5,206 nucleotides of DNA from Candidatus Rokuibacteriota bacterium (lineage in GTDB: Bacteria > Methylomirabilota > Methylomirabilia > Rokubacteriales > JACOUJ01): positions 1-5,206 of the forward strand of contig JACOUJ010000334.1 of NCBI GenBank assembly GCA_016177865.1. The letters run 5' to 3'. This document shows, piece after piece, positions 1 through 5,089 of this stretch; the stretch's first letter is position 1; the number at the start of each line of letters is the position of its first letter. The notes under the pieces are model-generated. The model did not search any database and was not told where the DNA came from. It saw only the letters and a list, made by a program, of their open reading frames with translations. The position numbers and the translations under genes were made by a program.

Positions 1-702
1 ATGCAGATCCTGGCTGAGGACCTCGCCGTCGCGAAGCTCCGGGCCGAGGCGGAGCCCGCCACGGCCATCTGCTCGATCTGCGGCTACACGGTCAAGGGAC
101 CCAATCCCGTCGTCAAATGTCCGGTCTGTGGAGCCGGCGCGGAGAAGTTCCAGATCATCGACAAGGCCGTCGTCGAGGCGATCGCCGCCCAGGAGGGATC
201 CATCCAGGAGGAAGAGACGATGCCCGGCGTGACCGTCAAGTGGTCGGGCGACGCGCGGGACGCCCTCCGCGAGGTCACCGACGCGTACCTCCGGCGCAGG
301 GCCAAGGCCCGCGTCGAGAAGTACGCCCGCTCCCGGAAGATCCCCGTGATCACCTGCCAGCTCGCGCTCCCGATGATCGAGGAAACGGTCGGGCGCGAGA
401 AGCTCGGCGCCGGGTGGGACACGCTCCTGGCCAAGACGAAGTTCGAGCCCGCCGAGATGCCCGAGGGGAACGGCGGGAACGGCCATTCCAGTGAGTTTGC
501 CTGGACTCAGGAGGCGACCGCCCGCCTCAACCGGGTCCCCGCCGGATTCATGCGCGACATGACGCGCGAGGAGGTCGAGAAGGGGGCCCGCGAAAAGGGC
601 ATAACGACCATTGACCTCGCGATCTGCGAGGAGGGGATCGGCCAGGCCCGCAACACCATGAACGAGGTGATCGCCGGGTACATCAAGCAGAAGAAATCCT
701 AG
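1..702 (+). CDS. Rubredoxin-like ribbon protein with two PCP_red domains (possibly 5'-partial)
   Basis: A 233-residue reading frame. Residues 24-43 carry two CxxC knuckles (C24, C27, C40, C43; CSICGY and CPVCGA) typical of the rubredoxin-like C-terminal domain of rubrerythrins, which binds one Fe or Zn. Two copies of a ~50-residue module follow. The first runs from about W81 to V130 and the second from about W168 to R217. Both show the W-x-x-x-A opening, a helical middle and the I-x-x-(I/V/L)-x2-(A/C)-type ending of PCP_red, the small domain at the C-terminus of the BchB/ChlB subunit of dark-operative protochlorophyllide reductase. A G/N-rich linker near 157-163 separates them. In the family a rubrerythrin ferritin-like domain can precede the ribbon, and the ATG lies on the window edge, so upstream coding sequence cannot be excluded. 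The protein is probably a cytoplasmic redox partner or scaffold. The next gene also ends in PCP_red, which suggests joint function. Domain calls are confident; the role is inference. Confidence 0.85.
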   Translation: MQILAEDLAVAKLRAEAEPATAICSICGYTVKGPNPVVKCPVCGAGAEKFQIIDKAVVEAIAAQEGSIQEEETMPGVTVKWSGDARDALREVTDAYLRRRAKARVEKYARSRKIPVITCQLALPMIEETVGREKLGAGWDTLLAKTKFEPAEMPEGNGGNGHSSEFAWTQEATARLNRVPAGFMRDMTREEVEKGAREKGITTIDLAICEEGIGQARNTMNEVIAGYIKQKKS

Positions 703-725
703 TCGGCCTTTTGCGGGTCCTGTCG

Positions 726-804
726 CCGAGGCGCCTCCTCCGAGCCGCGCTACGTCACCCTGACGAGGGTCCCACTTTCGCGCGGCTCTCGGAGGCATCC
801 TCGG
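726..804 (+). promoter_or_regulatory. Large nested stem-loop between the two PCP_red genes
   Basis: Three paired blocks form one long imperfect stem: CCGAGG (726-731) with CCTCGG (799-804), GCCTCC (733-738) with GGAGGC (791-796), and GAGCCGCGC (742-750) with GCGCGGCTC (780-788), about 21 GC-rich pairs in all. The 29-nt apical region contains ACCCT-gacg-AGGGT (757-770) and, mutually exclusive with it, CGTCA-ccc-TGACG (753-765). No U-tract follows, so a standard intrinsic terminator is unlikely. It ends 28 nt before the radical SAM start codon. It could be a leader regulatory structure, an mRNA stability element or a dispersed extragenic palindrome. Confidence 0.6.
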
Positions 805-832
805 CACCACCCGCCAGGACAACAAAGACAGA

Positions 833-2167
833 ATGACCTACAAGGCATACTCGGTGTCGTGGAATCTCACCCAGCGGTGCAACCTGCTGTGCGCGCACTG
901 TTACATGTCGGCGTTTGCCGGGGCCGATGCCTCGGGCGAGCTGACGACCGCAGAATGCCGCCGTGTCATGGGTGAGATCGCCCAGGTCAACCCCAATGTC
1001 TTCCTGATCCTCACCGGGGGCGAGCCCCTCCTCCGCAAGGACCTCTACGCCCTCGCCGCCACGGGACGTGAGAAGGGATTCACGGTCGTCGTCGGGACCA
1101 ATGGCGTCCTCCTCCGAGAGAAACAGGCCCGCCTCCTCCGGGAGCATGGGGCGCAGGGGGCGAGCCTCTCGCTCGACTCCACTGATCCGAAAAGGCACGA
1201 CGACTTTCGCCACCTCCCCGGCGCCTGGGAAGGGGCAGTGCGGGCGACCGAGGCCCTCCGCACCGAAGGGCTCGACTTCTCTCTGCACATGTCCGTCACG
1301 GACTGGAATGTGGACGAGATCCCGGCGATGATCGACCTGGCCCGGGAGCTCGGGGCCAAGGTTTTGAACTTCTTCTTTCTCGTCCGCACGGGTCGCGGCG
1401 AGCGGCTCACCGATGTTACGCCCGCCCAATACGAGCGGATCTTGACCTATCTCGCGAAGGTTCAAGGGGTAGGAAACGGCGGGAGCTATCACACGCCATC
1501 CGTCTTCGACAATCAGGAGGACCCGTGGAGCGTGCCCGCCGGCCGCGCGGATGGCCTCCTGCTCCGGGCCAAGTGCGCGCCCCACTTCCGGCGGATCATC
1601 TGGCAGCTCGACCCCACGTCCCCCCTGCTCAGGAACTATGCCCACGGAAGCTGCCCGGCAGGCAAGTACTACTGCCGGATCACGCCCGAAGGGGACGTGA
1701 CCCCATGTCCTTACATGCCTGTCTCCGCCGGAAATCTCAGGGCGCACTCGTTCAGGGACCTCTGGGAACAGGCGACCATCTTCGCAGACCTTCGGGAGCC
1801 CAAACTCGGCGGGCGCTGTGGGGCTTGCGAGTTCTCAAAGATTTGCGGCGGCTGCCGCTGCCGCGCTTACGCCACATACGGTGACTACCTGGCAGAGGAT
1901 CCTGCCTGCGCCTACGAACCAGGCCAGTATGGCGGCGAGCTGATCGCCCTTCCCGACACGCAGACCTTCGGCCTCGAGGTCCGCTTCGAGCTTCCATGGG
2001 GAGAGGCGGCTCGGGCACGCCTCGACGCCATCCCATCGTTCGCCCGTGGCATGGTCGTCAAGGCGGTCGAGGCCTACGCCCGGTCAAACGGGCACCCGGT
2101 GATTACCCCGGAGCTGCTGGCCGAGATTCGCCGGCAAATGGGCACCCGCTTCCAACCTCAGGGCTAG
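833..2167 (+). CDS. Radical SAM/SPASM enzyme with C-terminal PCP_red domain (NirJ/AhbC/AhbD-like)
   Basis: A 444-residue protein. The radical SAM cluster motif CxxxCxxC is C16-C20-C23 at the N-terminus, followed by GGEP (62-65), which contacts the SAM amino group. A cysteine-rich SPASM/auxiliary-cluster region spans roughly 248-359 (C248, C274, C281, C292, C329, C332, C338, C341, C343, C359) and should hold one or two further [4Fe-4S] clusters. This layout is that of NirJ, AhbC and AhbD (heme d1 and alternative heme synthesis) and of peptide-modifying SPASM enzymes. An extra domain from W389 to about G437 matches PCP_red, as in the upstream gene. The enzyme presumably generates a 5'-deoxyadenosyl radical in the cytoplasm; its substrate is not shown. 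AGGA (816-819) upstream of the ATG is a modest ribosome site. A second copy of the last ~17 codons lies 815 bp downstream. Radical SAM/SPASM assignment is near certain; the heme pathway is only a possibility. Confidence 0.95.
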   Translation: MTYKAYSVSWNLTQRCNLLCAHCYMSAFAGADASGELTTAECRRVMGEIAQVNPNVFLILTGGEPLLRKDLYALAATGREKGFTVVVGTNGVLLREKQARLLREHGAQGASLSLDSTDPKRHDDFRHLPGAWEGAVRATEALRTEGLDFSLHMSVTDWNVDEIPAMIDLARELGAKVLNFFFLVRTGRGERLTDVTPAQYERILTYLAKVQGVGNGGSYHTPSVFDNQEDPWSVPAGRADGLLLRAKCAPHFRRIIWQLDPTSPLLRNYAHGSCPAGKYYCRITPEGDVTPCPYMPVSAGNLRAHSFRDLWEQATIFADLREPKLGGRCGACEFSKICGGCRCRAYATYGDYLAEDPACAYEPGQYGGELIALPDTQTFGLEVRFELPWGEAARARLDAIPSFARGMVVKAVEAYARSNGHPVITPELLAEIRRQMGTRFQPQG

Positions 2168-2172
2168 CGACC
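2119..2172 (+). repeat. Direct repeat copy A (3' end of radical SAM gene)
   Basis: This 54-bp stretch covers the last codons, stop and 5 nt beyond the radical SAM gene. It aligns without gaps to 2934-2987, at an offset of 815 bp, with 44 of 54 positions identical by hand count. The best-conserved core is GCAAATGGGCAC followed by CGCTTCC and ACCTC. Similarity falls to background upstream of it. Together with copy B it brackets the DUF4160/DUF2442 gene pair. Confidence 0.8.
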
Positions 2173-2256
2173 GGACCCTCCCCTCACTCTGGCTCGGTAT
2201 CCCACAACGCCGACCCGGCCCACCCTAAGTCTGATAGTCAACCCGGGAACATTAGG

Positions 2257-2293
2257 CTGCGGCATCCCTGCGGCGTTCCGTGTATCATATAAT
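2257..2293 (+). promoter_or_regulatory. Probable promoter of the DUF4160/DUF2442 pair with an 11-bp tandem repeat
   Basis: A perfect TATAAT -10 box lies at 2288-2293. The -35 region at the expected 17-bp spacing (2265-2270, TCCCTG) is poor, so activation or another spacing may matter. Just upstream, CTGCGGC occurs at 2257-2263 and again at 2268-2274, one helical turn apart, each followed by a similar (A/G)T(C/T)CC-like tail. This could be an operator half-site pair. The start of transcription would be near 2300, giving a ~40-nt leader. Confidence 0.45.
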
Positions 2294-2317
2294 CCGCCCA
2301 ATTGTCGTTGTGCCGGC

Positions 2318-2335
2318 GCTTCGTTGAGGCGAAGC
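2318..2335 (+). promoter_or_regulatory. Leader hairpin displaying the ribosome binding site of the DUF4160 gene
   Basis: GCTTCG (2318-2323) and CGAAGC (2330-2335) form a perfect 6-bp stem closing the loop TTGAGG (2324-2329). The GAGG in the loop is the best Shine-Dalgarno candidate for the ATG at 2342, although 12 nt away. The structure could shorten the effective spacing or modulate ribosome access. A weaker GAAG lies at 2337-2340, too close to the start. Confidence 0.4.
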
Positions 2336-2341
2336 TGAAGT

Positions 2342-2602
2342 ATGCCGATCATCTCCGTGTTCTTTGGAATCATCATTCGCATGTTCTACAAGGAGCACGA
2401 GCCGGCTCATTTCCATGCTGAGTATCAGGGACAGCAAGGCAAGTTCGGCCTGGACGGAATGATGATGGTCGGAAACATCCGGTCAAGGACGGCGCTTGGG
2501 CTGATCGCGCGGTGGGCATCACTCCATCGCGGAGAGATCGAGGCCAATTGGGACAACATAAAGGCGGGGCGTCCTTTGCAAAGGATCGAGCCCTTGGAGT
2601 GA
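2342..2602 (+). CDS. DUF4160 domain protein (toxin-antitoxin-like partner)
   Basis: An 86-residue protein matching DUF4160 over its whole length. It opens with a hydrophobic strand (PIISVFFGIIIRMF), then the family signature H-x-P-x-HFHA-x-Y (H19, P21, H23, F24, H25, A26, Y28), and ends with the W-A-x2-H-x2-E-I-x2-NW helix (W58-W70). The clustered histidines could bind a metal or be catalytic, but no activity is established to my knowledge. The family is usually found directly before a DUF2442 gene, as here (8 nt gap), an arrangement predicted to be a toxin-antitoxin system. The ATG fits the family N-terminus. The pair sits between two copies of a direct repeat. Family assignment is strong; function is open. 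Confidence 0.9.
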   Translation: MPIISVFFGIIIRMFYKEHEPAHFHAEYQGQQGKFGLDGMMMVGNIRSRTALGLIARWASLHRGEIEANWDNIKAGRPLQRIEPLE

Positions 2603-2610
2603 GGCGCTCT

Positions 2611-2931
2611 ATGAGCTTTCTGCCATCCGTGATCCGGGCGGAGTACCGCGGTGGCTTTCGCATCCGCGTGACGTTCAACGACAACTCTGAGAACACCATC
2701 GATTTCAGACAGTGGCTCGACGGCCCGATCTTCGAGCCGCTTCGGGATCCTGTCTACTTCCGACGCTTTTTCCTGGATGGTGGCACTGTCGCGTGGCCAA
2801 ATGGGGCGGACATCGCTCCGGAGACTCTGTACGAGCATCCTGGGCGGCGACCCGGCAAGGCGCTACGACCGACGAGCCATAACCGGGCGCGGCGCAAAAC
2901 CCAAAGGCGTGCACCGGCGGCCCGCGCTTGA
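2611..2931 (+). CDS. DUF2442 domain protein (partner of DUF4160)
   Basis: A 106-residue protein whose first ~75 residues match DUF2442. Two N-terminal strands (VIRAEYRGGFRIRVTF) are followed by a D-F-x2-W-L-x-GP-x-FEPLRDP core (31-47) and the WPNGADIAPETLYE ending (62-75). The ATG at 2611 is preceded by GGAG/GAGG (2596-2604) overlapping the DUF4160 stop, so translation of the pair is probably coupled. DUF2442 proteins are small and are proposed antitoxin-like partners of DUF4160. The last ~30 residues are an Arg/Pro-rich basic tail beyond the usual end of the family. It may be a nucleic-acid-binding extension or simply read-through into junction DNA, since the stop lies right at the edge of direct repeat copy B. 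The family call is strong and the tail uncertain. Confidence 0.88.
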   Translation: MSFLPSVIRAEYRGGFRIRVTFNDNSENTIDFRQWLDGPIFEPLRDPVYFRRFFLDGGTVAWPNGADIAPETLYEHPGRRPGKALRPTSHNRARRKTQRRAPAARA

Positions 2932-2933
2932 GT

Positions 2934-2987
2934 GGCCCAGATCCGCTAGCAAATGGGCACACGCTTCCGACCTCGGGGGTAAGGACC
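2934..2987 (+). repeat. Direct repeat copy B (remnant of the radical SAM 3' end)
   Basis: This copy aligns with 2119-2172 (44/54 identical). Read in the frame matching the radical SAM gene, codons 2932-2982 give VAQIR, a TAG stop, QMGTRFRPRG and a TAA stop. The real C-terminus is LAEIRRQMGTRFQPQG. The interrupted copy is not expressed from that frame and upstream similarity is lost, so it is a fragment rather than a gene. It begins immediately after the DUF2442 stop. It is consistent with a duplicated attachment or insertion site, a recombination scar, or a dispersed repeat. Confidence 0.75.
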
Positions 2988-3010
2988 TATGCGAGGCATT
3001 GGCCAGCGAC

Positions 3011-3040
3011 ATTCCGTAGCCTTCGGTATATTCTATACTG
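3011..3040 (+). promoter_or_regulatory. Candidate promoter with overlapping palindrome for the HTH/nuclease operon
   Basis: CGGTATA (3024-3030) and TATACTG (3034-3040) form an inverted repeat with one mismatch around TTC. TATACT (3034-3039) is a good -10 hexamer; its -35 partner near 3011-3017 (ATTCCGT) is weak. The start of transcription would be near 3046, leaving a ~23-nt leader before ATG 3069. A repressor bound to the palindrome would block RNA polymerase; the HTH protein encoded next is an obvious candidate. Confidence 0.45.
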
Positions 3041-3068
3041 CCGTTCACTTCAAGTTGAGCGTTGGGAG

Positions 3069-3902
3069 ATGAACAACTCGTCGAATCCGATTCTCCTCAC
3101 ACCCGCCGACGTCGCGGACGTCCTACGAGTCGACCGTGTCACAGTGGAAGATCTAATCCACCGCGGTCGAATTGCCGCGCTGAAGGTAGGAACGGAATGG
3201 CGGATTCCAACGGACGCTGTGAGCGAGTTTCTTTCCCAGGGGTTGGAGGAACAACGGCTAAGATCCCTTCGGAGGGTCTTGGAAGACCCCAAGGAGGGGG
3301 CGCGCCATCTCCTTGAACAGCCCCAGTTGGCCAAGGAGATCGAAGCGAAGAAATCTCCACGGGGCTCTGTGGGCGGGGCTGCCATGTTTGATTTATTGGG
3401 GTGGCGATACGAGTATGAACCGGTTGATTTCGACGGATGGATACCGGATTTCGTCATCACCGAGGCTGAGAAGGTGTTTGTCGAAGTAAAACCCGTAGAT
3501 CGTTTTCCCGAGGAGATCGCAGACGAGATTGATCAATCAGGTTGCGATGCTGAGGTGGTCATTGTCGGCATGACAGTACCTATTCACGGCACTTCCATTG
3601 GTTGGTTACGTGAGAACCCGCTGGGAGACTGCGAATGGGCGTGGGGGAACGCACCATTCGGTATTTGGAAAGGCTCGGAGACTGAGGAGGCTCCAGGCCG
3701 TTTCCCCCTTGGGAACCCAGAGCATATCATCGGATTCTGTCGTGAGGAGCAGAGCTTCCGGGACAGGATCACTGGCTTTTACGATGGCGGGTGCTACGGG
3801 GAGCTTTCGGGTGAGGAGTCCCTTATGGCGAAGATAAGGAGATTGTGGGCTGCTGCTGGAAACGAAGTCCAGTGGCATAAAAGTCGGGAGGAGCATCCGT
3901 GA
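3069..3902 (+). CDS. HTH_17 (excisionase/MerR-like) fused to PD-(D/E)xK nuclease-like domain
   Basis: A 277-residue protein from ATG 3069. Residues 8-56 match the HTH_17 excisionase-type DNA-binding domain (LTPADVADVLRVDRVTV, then the GRIAALKVGTEWRIP wing). A charged helical linker (57-95) leads to a C-terminal domain. There PDF (126-128) and EVK (139-141), preceded by YEYEP with E117, give the D-x11-ExK active-site pattern of the PD-(D/E)xK fold. Later conserved-looking stretches are PFGIWKG (196-202), IGFCREEQSFRDRITGFYDGG (221-241) and a C-terminal LWAAAGNEVQWH. I recall these as recurrent in phage and metagenomic hypothetical proteins, usually without an HTH. The frame is open upstream to 2928, but recognisable protein begins after 3069. 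GGGAG abuts the ATG, so initiation may rely on AGTTGAG (3053-3059). The likely role is a sequence-directed nuclease or a catalytically altered DNA-binding protein; the target is unknown. Confidence 0.82.
   Translation: MNNSSNPILLTPADVADVLRVDRVTVEDLIHRGRIAALKVGTEWRIPTDAVSEFLSQGLEEQRLRSLRRVLEDPKEGARHLLEQPQLAKEIEAKKSPRGSVGGAAMFDLLGWRYEYEPVDFDGWIPDFVITEAEKVFVEVKPVDRFPEEIADEIDQSGCDAEVVIVGMTVPIHGTSIGWLRENPLGDCEWAWGNAPFGIWKGSETEEAPGRFPLGNPEHIIGFCREEQSFRDRITGFYDGGCYGELSGEESLMAKIRRLWAAAGNEVQWHKSREEHP
3886..3893 (+). promoter_or_regulatory. Strong Shine-Dalgarno fixing the GTG start at 3899
   Basis: GGGAGGAG lies 5 nt before GTG 3899. That GTG overlaps the preceding TGA stop as GTGA. No in-frame ATG is available before the first iron-sulfur motif, so this site decides the start and supports translational coupling. 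Confidence 0.75.
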
Positions 3903-4546
3903 CATCCCCTGCGGATGAGAGGAAACCGTCCATTGAAGCGTCGAAGAATGGTCCTTACATCGTCAATGGTTTGAACACGCTCCACAACTCGAGAGGCGAA
4001 GCCATCCCAACCAAGTCGGTCATGGCGTTGTGCCGCTGCGGCGGGTCCGCCAAGAAGCCATTTTGCGACGGGACCCATGCCAGGATAGGGTTCTCCGGAG
4101 AGAAACTGACTGATGGGTCCAAGGACAAACGGGTCGATTACCAAGGCGCAAACATCACCATCCACGACAATCGGGGAATCTGTGCCCACGCAGGGCATTG
4201 TACCGATCAGATCTCTTCGGTATTCAGCTTGGAGGCCGAGCCATGGATCAATCCAGATGGCGCGACCATCGAAGCGATCATCGAGACAATCAAGAAGTGC
4301 CCCTCCGGCGCCTTGAGCTACTCCCTTGGGGGGGTTGAGCACGAAGAGAGGGATCGGCCACCCATGATTACGGTTTCCAGGGGCGGTCCGTACGAGGTGG
4401 TCGGAGGTCCCGAATTAAGGGACGAGGAAGGGCGGCGCCTCGAGCAAGGAGAGCATTACACCTTGTGTCGGTGCGGTGGCTCAAAGAATAAGCCCCGGTG
4501 TGATGGGACGCACTGGGATATTAATTTTCAGGACGCGAAGAACTAA
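3899..4546 (+). CDS. Iron-sulfur protein with two CDGSH motifs around a Fer4_19 domain
   Basis: A 215-residue cytoplasmic protein with GTG start. Two complete CDGSH (mitoNEET-type) motifs CxCxxSxxxPxCDGxH are present. Their ligands are C45, C47, C56, H60 and C190, C192, C201, H205, each expected to bind a [2Fe-2S] cluster with 3Cys-1His ligation. Between them, residues ~80-142 match the divergent single-cluster ferredoxin domain Fer4_19 (YjdI type), with C95, C101 and C134 in GICAHAGHC and KCPSGAL and the typical WINPD segment (116-120). The protein should therefore carry up to three clusters and serve in electron or cluster transfer or redox sensing. There is no signal peptide or membrane anchor. 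The gene overlaps the stop of the HTH/nuclease-like gene by 4 nt and is certainly co-transcribed with it if that gene is expressed. No clear intrinsic terminator follows. Confidence 0.92.
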   Translation: MTSPADERKPSIEASKNGPYIVNGLNTLHNSRGEAIPTKSVMALCRCGGSAKKPFCDGTHARIGFSGEKLTDGSKDKRVDYQGANITIHDNRGICAHAGHCTDQISSVFSLEAEPWINPDGATIEAIIETIKKCPSGALSYSLGGVEHEERDRPPMITVSRGGPYEVVGGPELRDEEGRRLEQGEHYTLCRCGGSKNKPRCDGTHWDINFQDAKN

Positions 4547-4617
4547 AAGCCTGGCAGGCGCCACGGTGTGCTGAGCGTCGAGCGGCCGCAACTCCGGCGT
4601 GCAGGATTATCACATCC

Positions 4618-4666
4618 GAGGCGTGTTGAGGCTCTGATTGAGAGCGTCTGAGGCGTGTGCTAGCAT
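4618..4666 (+). promoter_or_regulatory. Extended -10 promoter with repeated elements, leaderless start
   Basis: TTGAGA (4638-4643), 17 bp, then TAGCAT (4661-4666) preceded by TG at 4658-4659 make a good sigma-70 promoter. With standard spacing, +1 falls on the A of ATG 4673, so the mRNA would be leaderless; no Shine-Dalgarno is seen upstream. The 9-bp repeat GAGGCGTGT occurs at 4618-4626 and 4650-4658, and GCTCT-gattg-AGAGC (4631-4645) is an inverted repeat across the -35 box. All are plausible regulator sites. The remainder of 4547-4617 shows nothing recognisable. Confidence 0.55.
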
Positions 4667-4672
4667 GCCCGT

Positions 4673-5089
4673 ATGACCGCGCGTGACGCCAAGTTCAAAC
4701 AGGCCGCGTGGGCCTATCTGATCTACGGGGTCGTTTACTGGTTCGGCGGACTCTATCTCCAGATGCGCGGGCTCGGGCCCGGCCGATACGTCGCATTCTG
4801 GTTCGTGATCGGCGCCGTCATCGTCCTCCTCTTCCCCTACCTCTTGAGCCGGGAGGTTCGCTGGTTCGATCGTTGGGTGCTCTCGCGACGGGACTTTGCC
4901 CGCATTTTGACCGCGCTCGTGCTCTTCCGCGCGCTCGAGGTCGGACGGATCGCCCTCCGCGGTGGCGCGGCCTCGATGCCCGCCATCGGCGGCGGAATCT
5001 TTCCGACCCGGATCGGGGCGTGGGCGTTTTTTCTCATCACCCTCGGTATGGCCGTCATGCTGGCTCGCGCGGCCTGGAGCCGATCGTGA
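4673..5089 (+). CDS. Small integral membrane protein, four predicted helices, unknown function
   Basis: A 138-residue protein that I do not recognise as a named family. Hydrophobic segments lie at about 11-30, 39-58, 76-95 (more amphipathic, with Arg and Glu) and 112-132, giving four likely transmembrane helices. Short loops are rich in Arg (for example 60-73, EVRWFDRWVLSRR), suggesting a cytoplasmic loop between helices 2 and 3 and cytoplasmic termini by the positive-inside rule. Trp and Tyr cluster at helix ends. No catalytic motif is visible. The codon choice is strongly GC3-biased, as in the radical SAM gene and unlike the HTH/nuclease gene. It has its own promoter and probably begins a new operon, as its stop overlaps a possible next start. 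Coding status is well supported; function is unknown. Confidence 0.8.
   Translation: MTARDAKFKQAAWAYLIYGVVYWFGGLYLQMRGLGPGRYVAFWFVIGAVIVLLFPYLLSREVRWFDRWVLSRRDFARILTALVLFRALEVGRIALRGGAASMPAIGGGIFPTRIGAWAFFLITLGMAVMLARAAWSRS

Noticed and set aside
1..702. Assignment of the first gene as a protochlorophyllide reductase subunit (bchB)
   Set aside because: It only contains the small PCP_red module. The large nitrogenase-like BchB domain and neighbouring bchL/bchN genes are absent.
755..1747. 330-residue open frame on the minus strand
   Set aside because: It lies antisense to the radical SAM gene, whose motifs are unmistakable. Its composition is the expected by-product of GC-rich codons, and no domain is recognisable.
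2928..3068. Upstream extension of the HTH/nuclease reading frame starting from TTG 2928
   Set aside because: The extension runs through repeat copy B and the palindromic promoter and has no protein-like character. The recognisable HTH domain begins just after ATG 3069.
3794..4342. 182-residue open frame on the minus strand
   Set aside because: It is antisense to the HTH/nuclease and CDGSH genes, with no motif and no ribosome site worth noting.
4547..4575. Possible terminator after the CDGSH gene (GCCTGGCAGGC, TGGC-AGGC-GCCA)
   Set aside because: Stems are 4-5 bp with a tiny loop and no T-tract follows, so it cannot be called.
4708..5085. Longer frame (164 residues, 4708-5202) overlapping the membrane protein
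   Set aside because: This part is an Arg/Pro-rich shadow of the membrane protein gene. Only its end, from GTG 5086, has independent translation signals.
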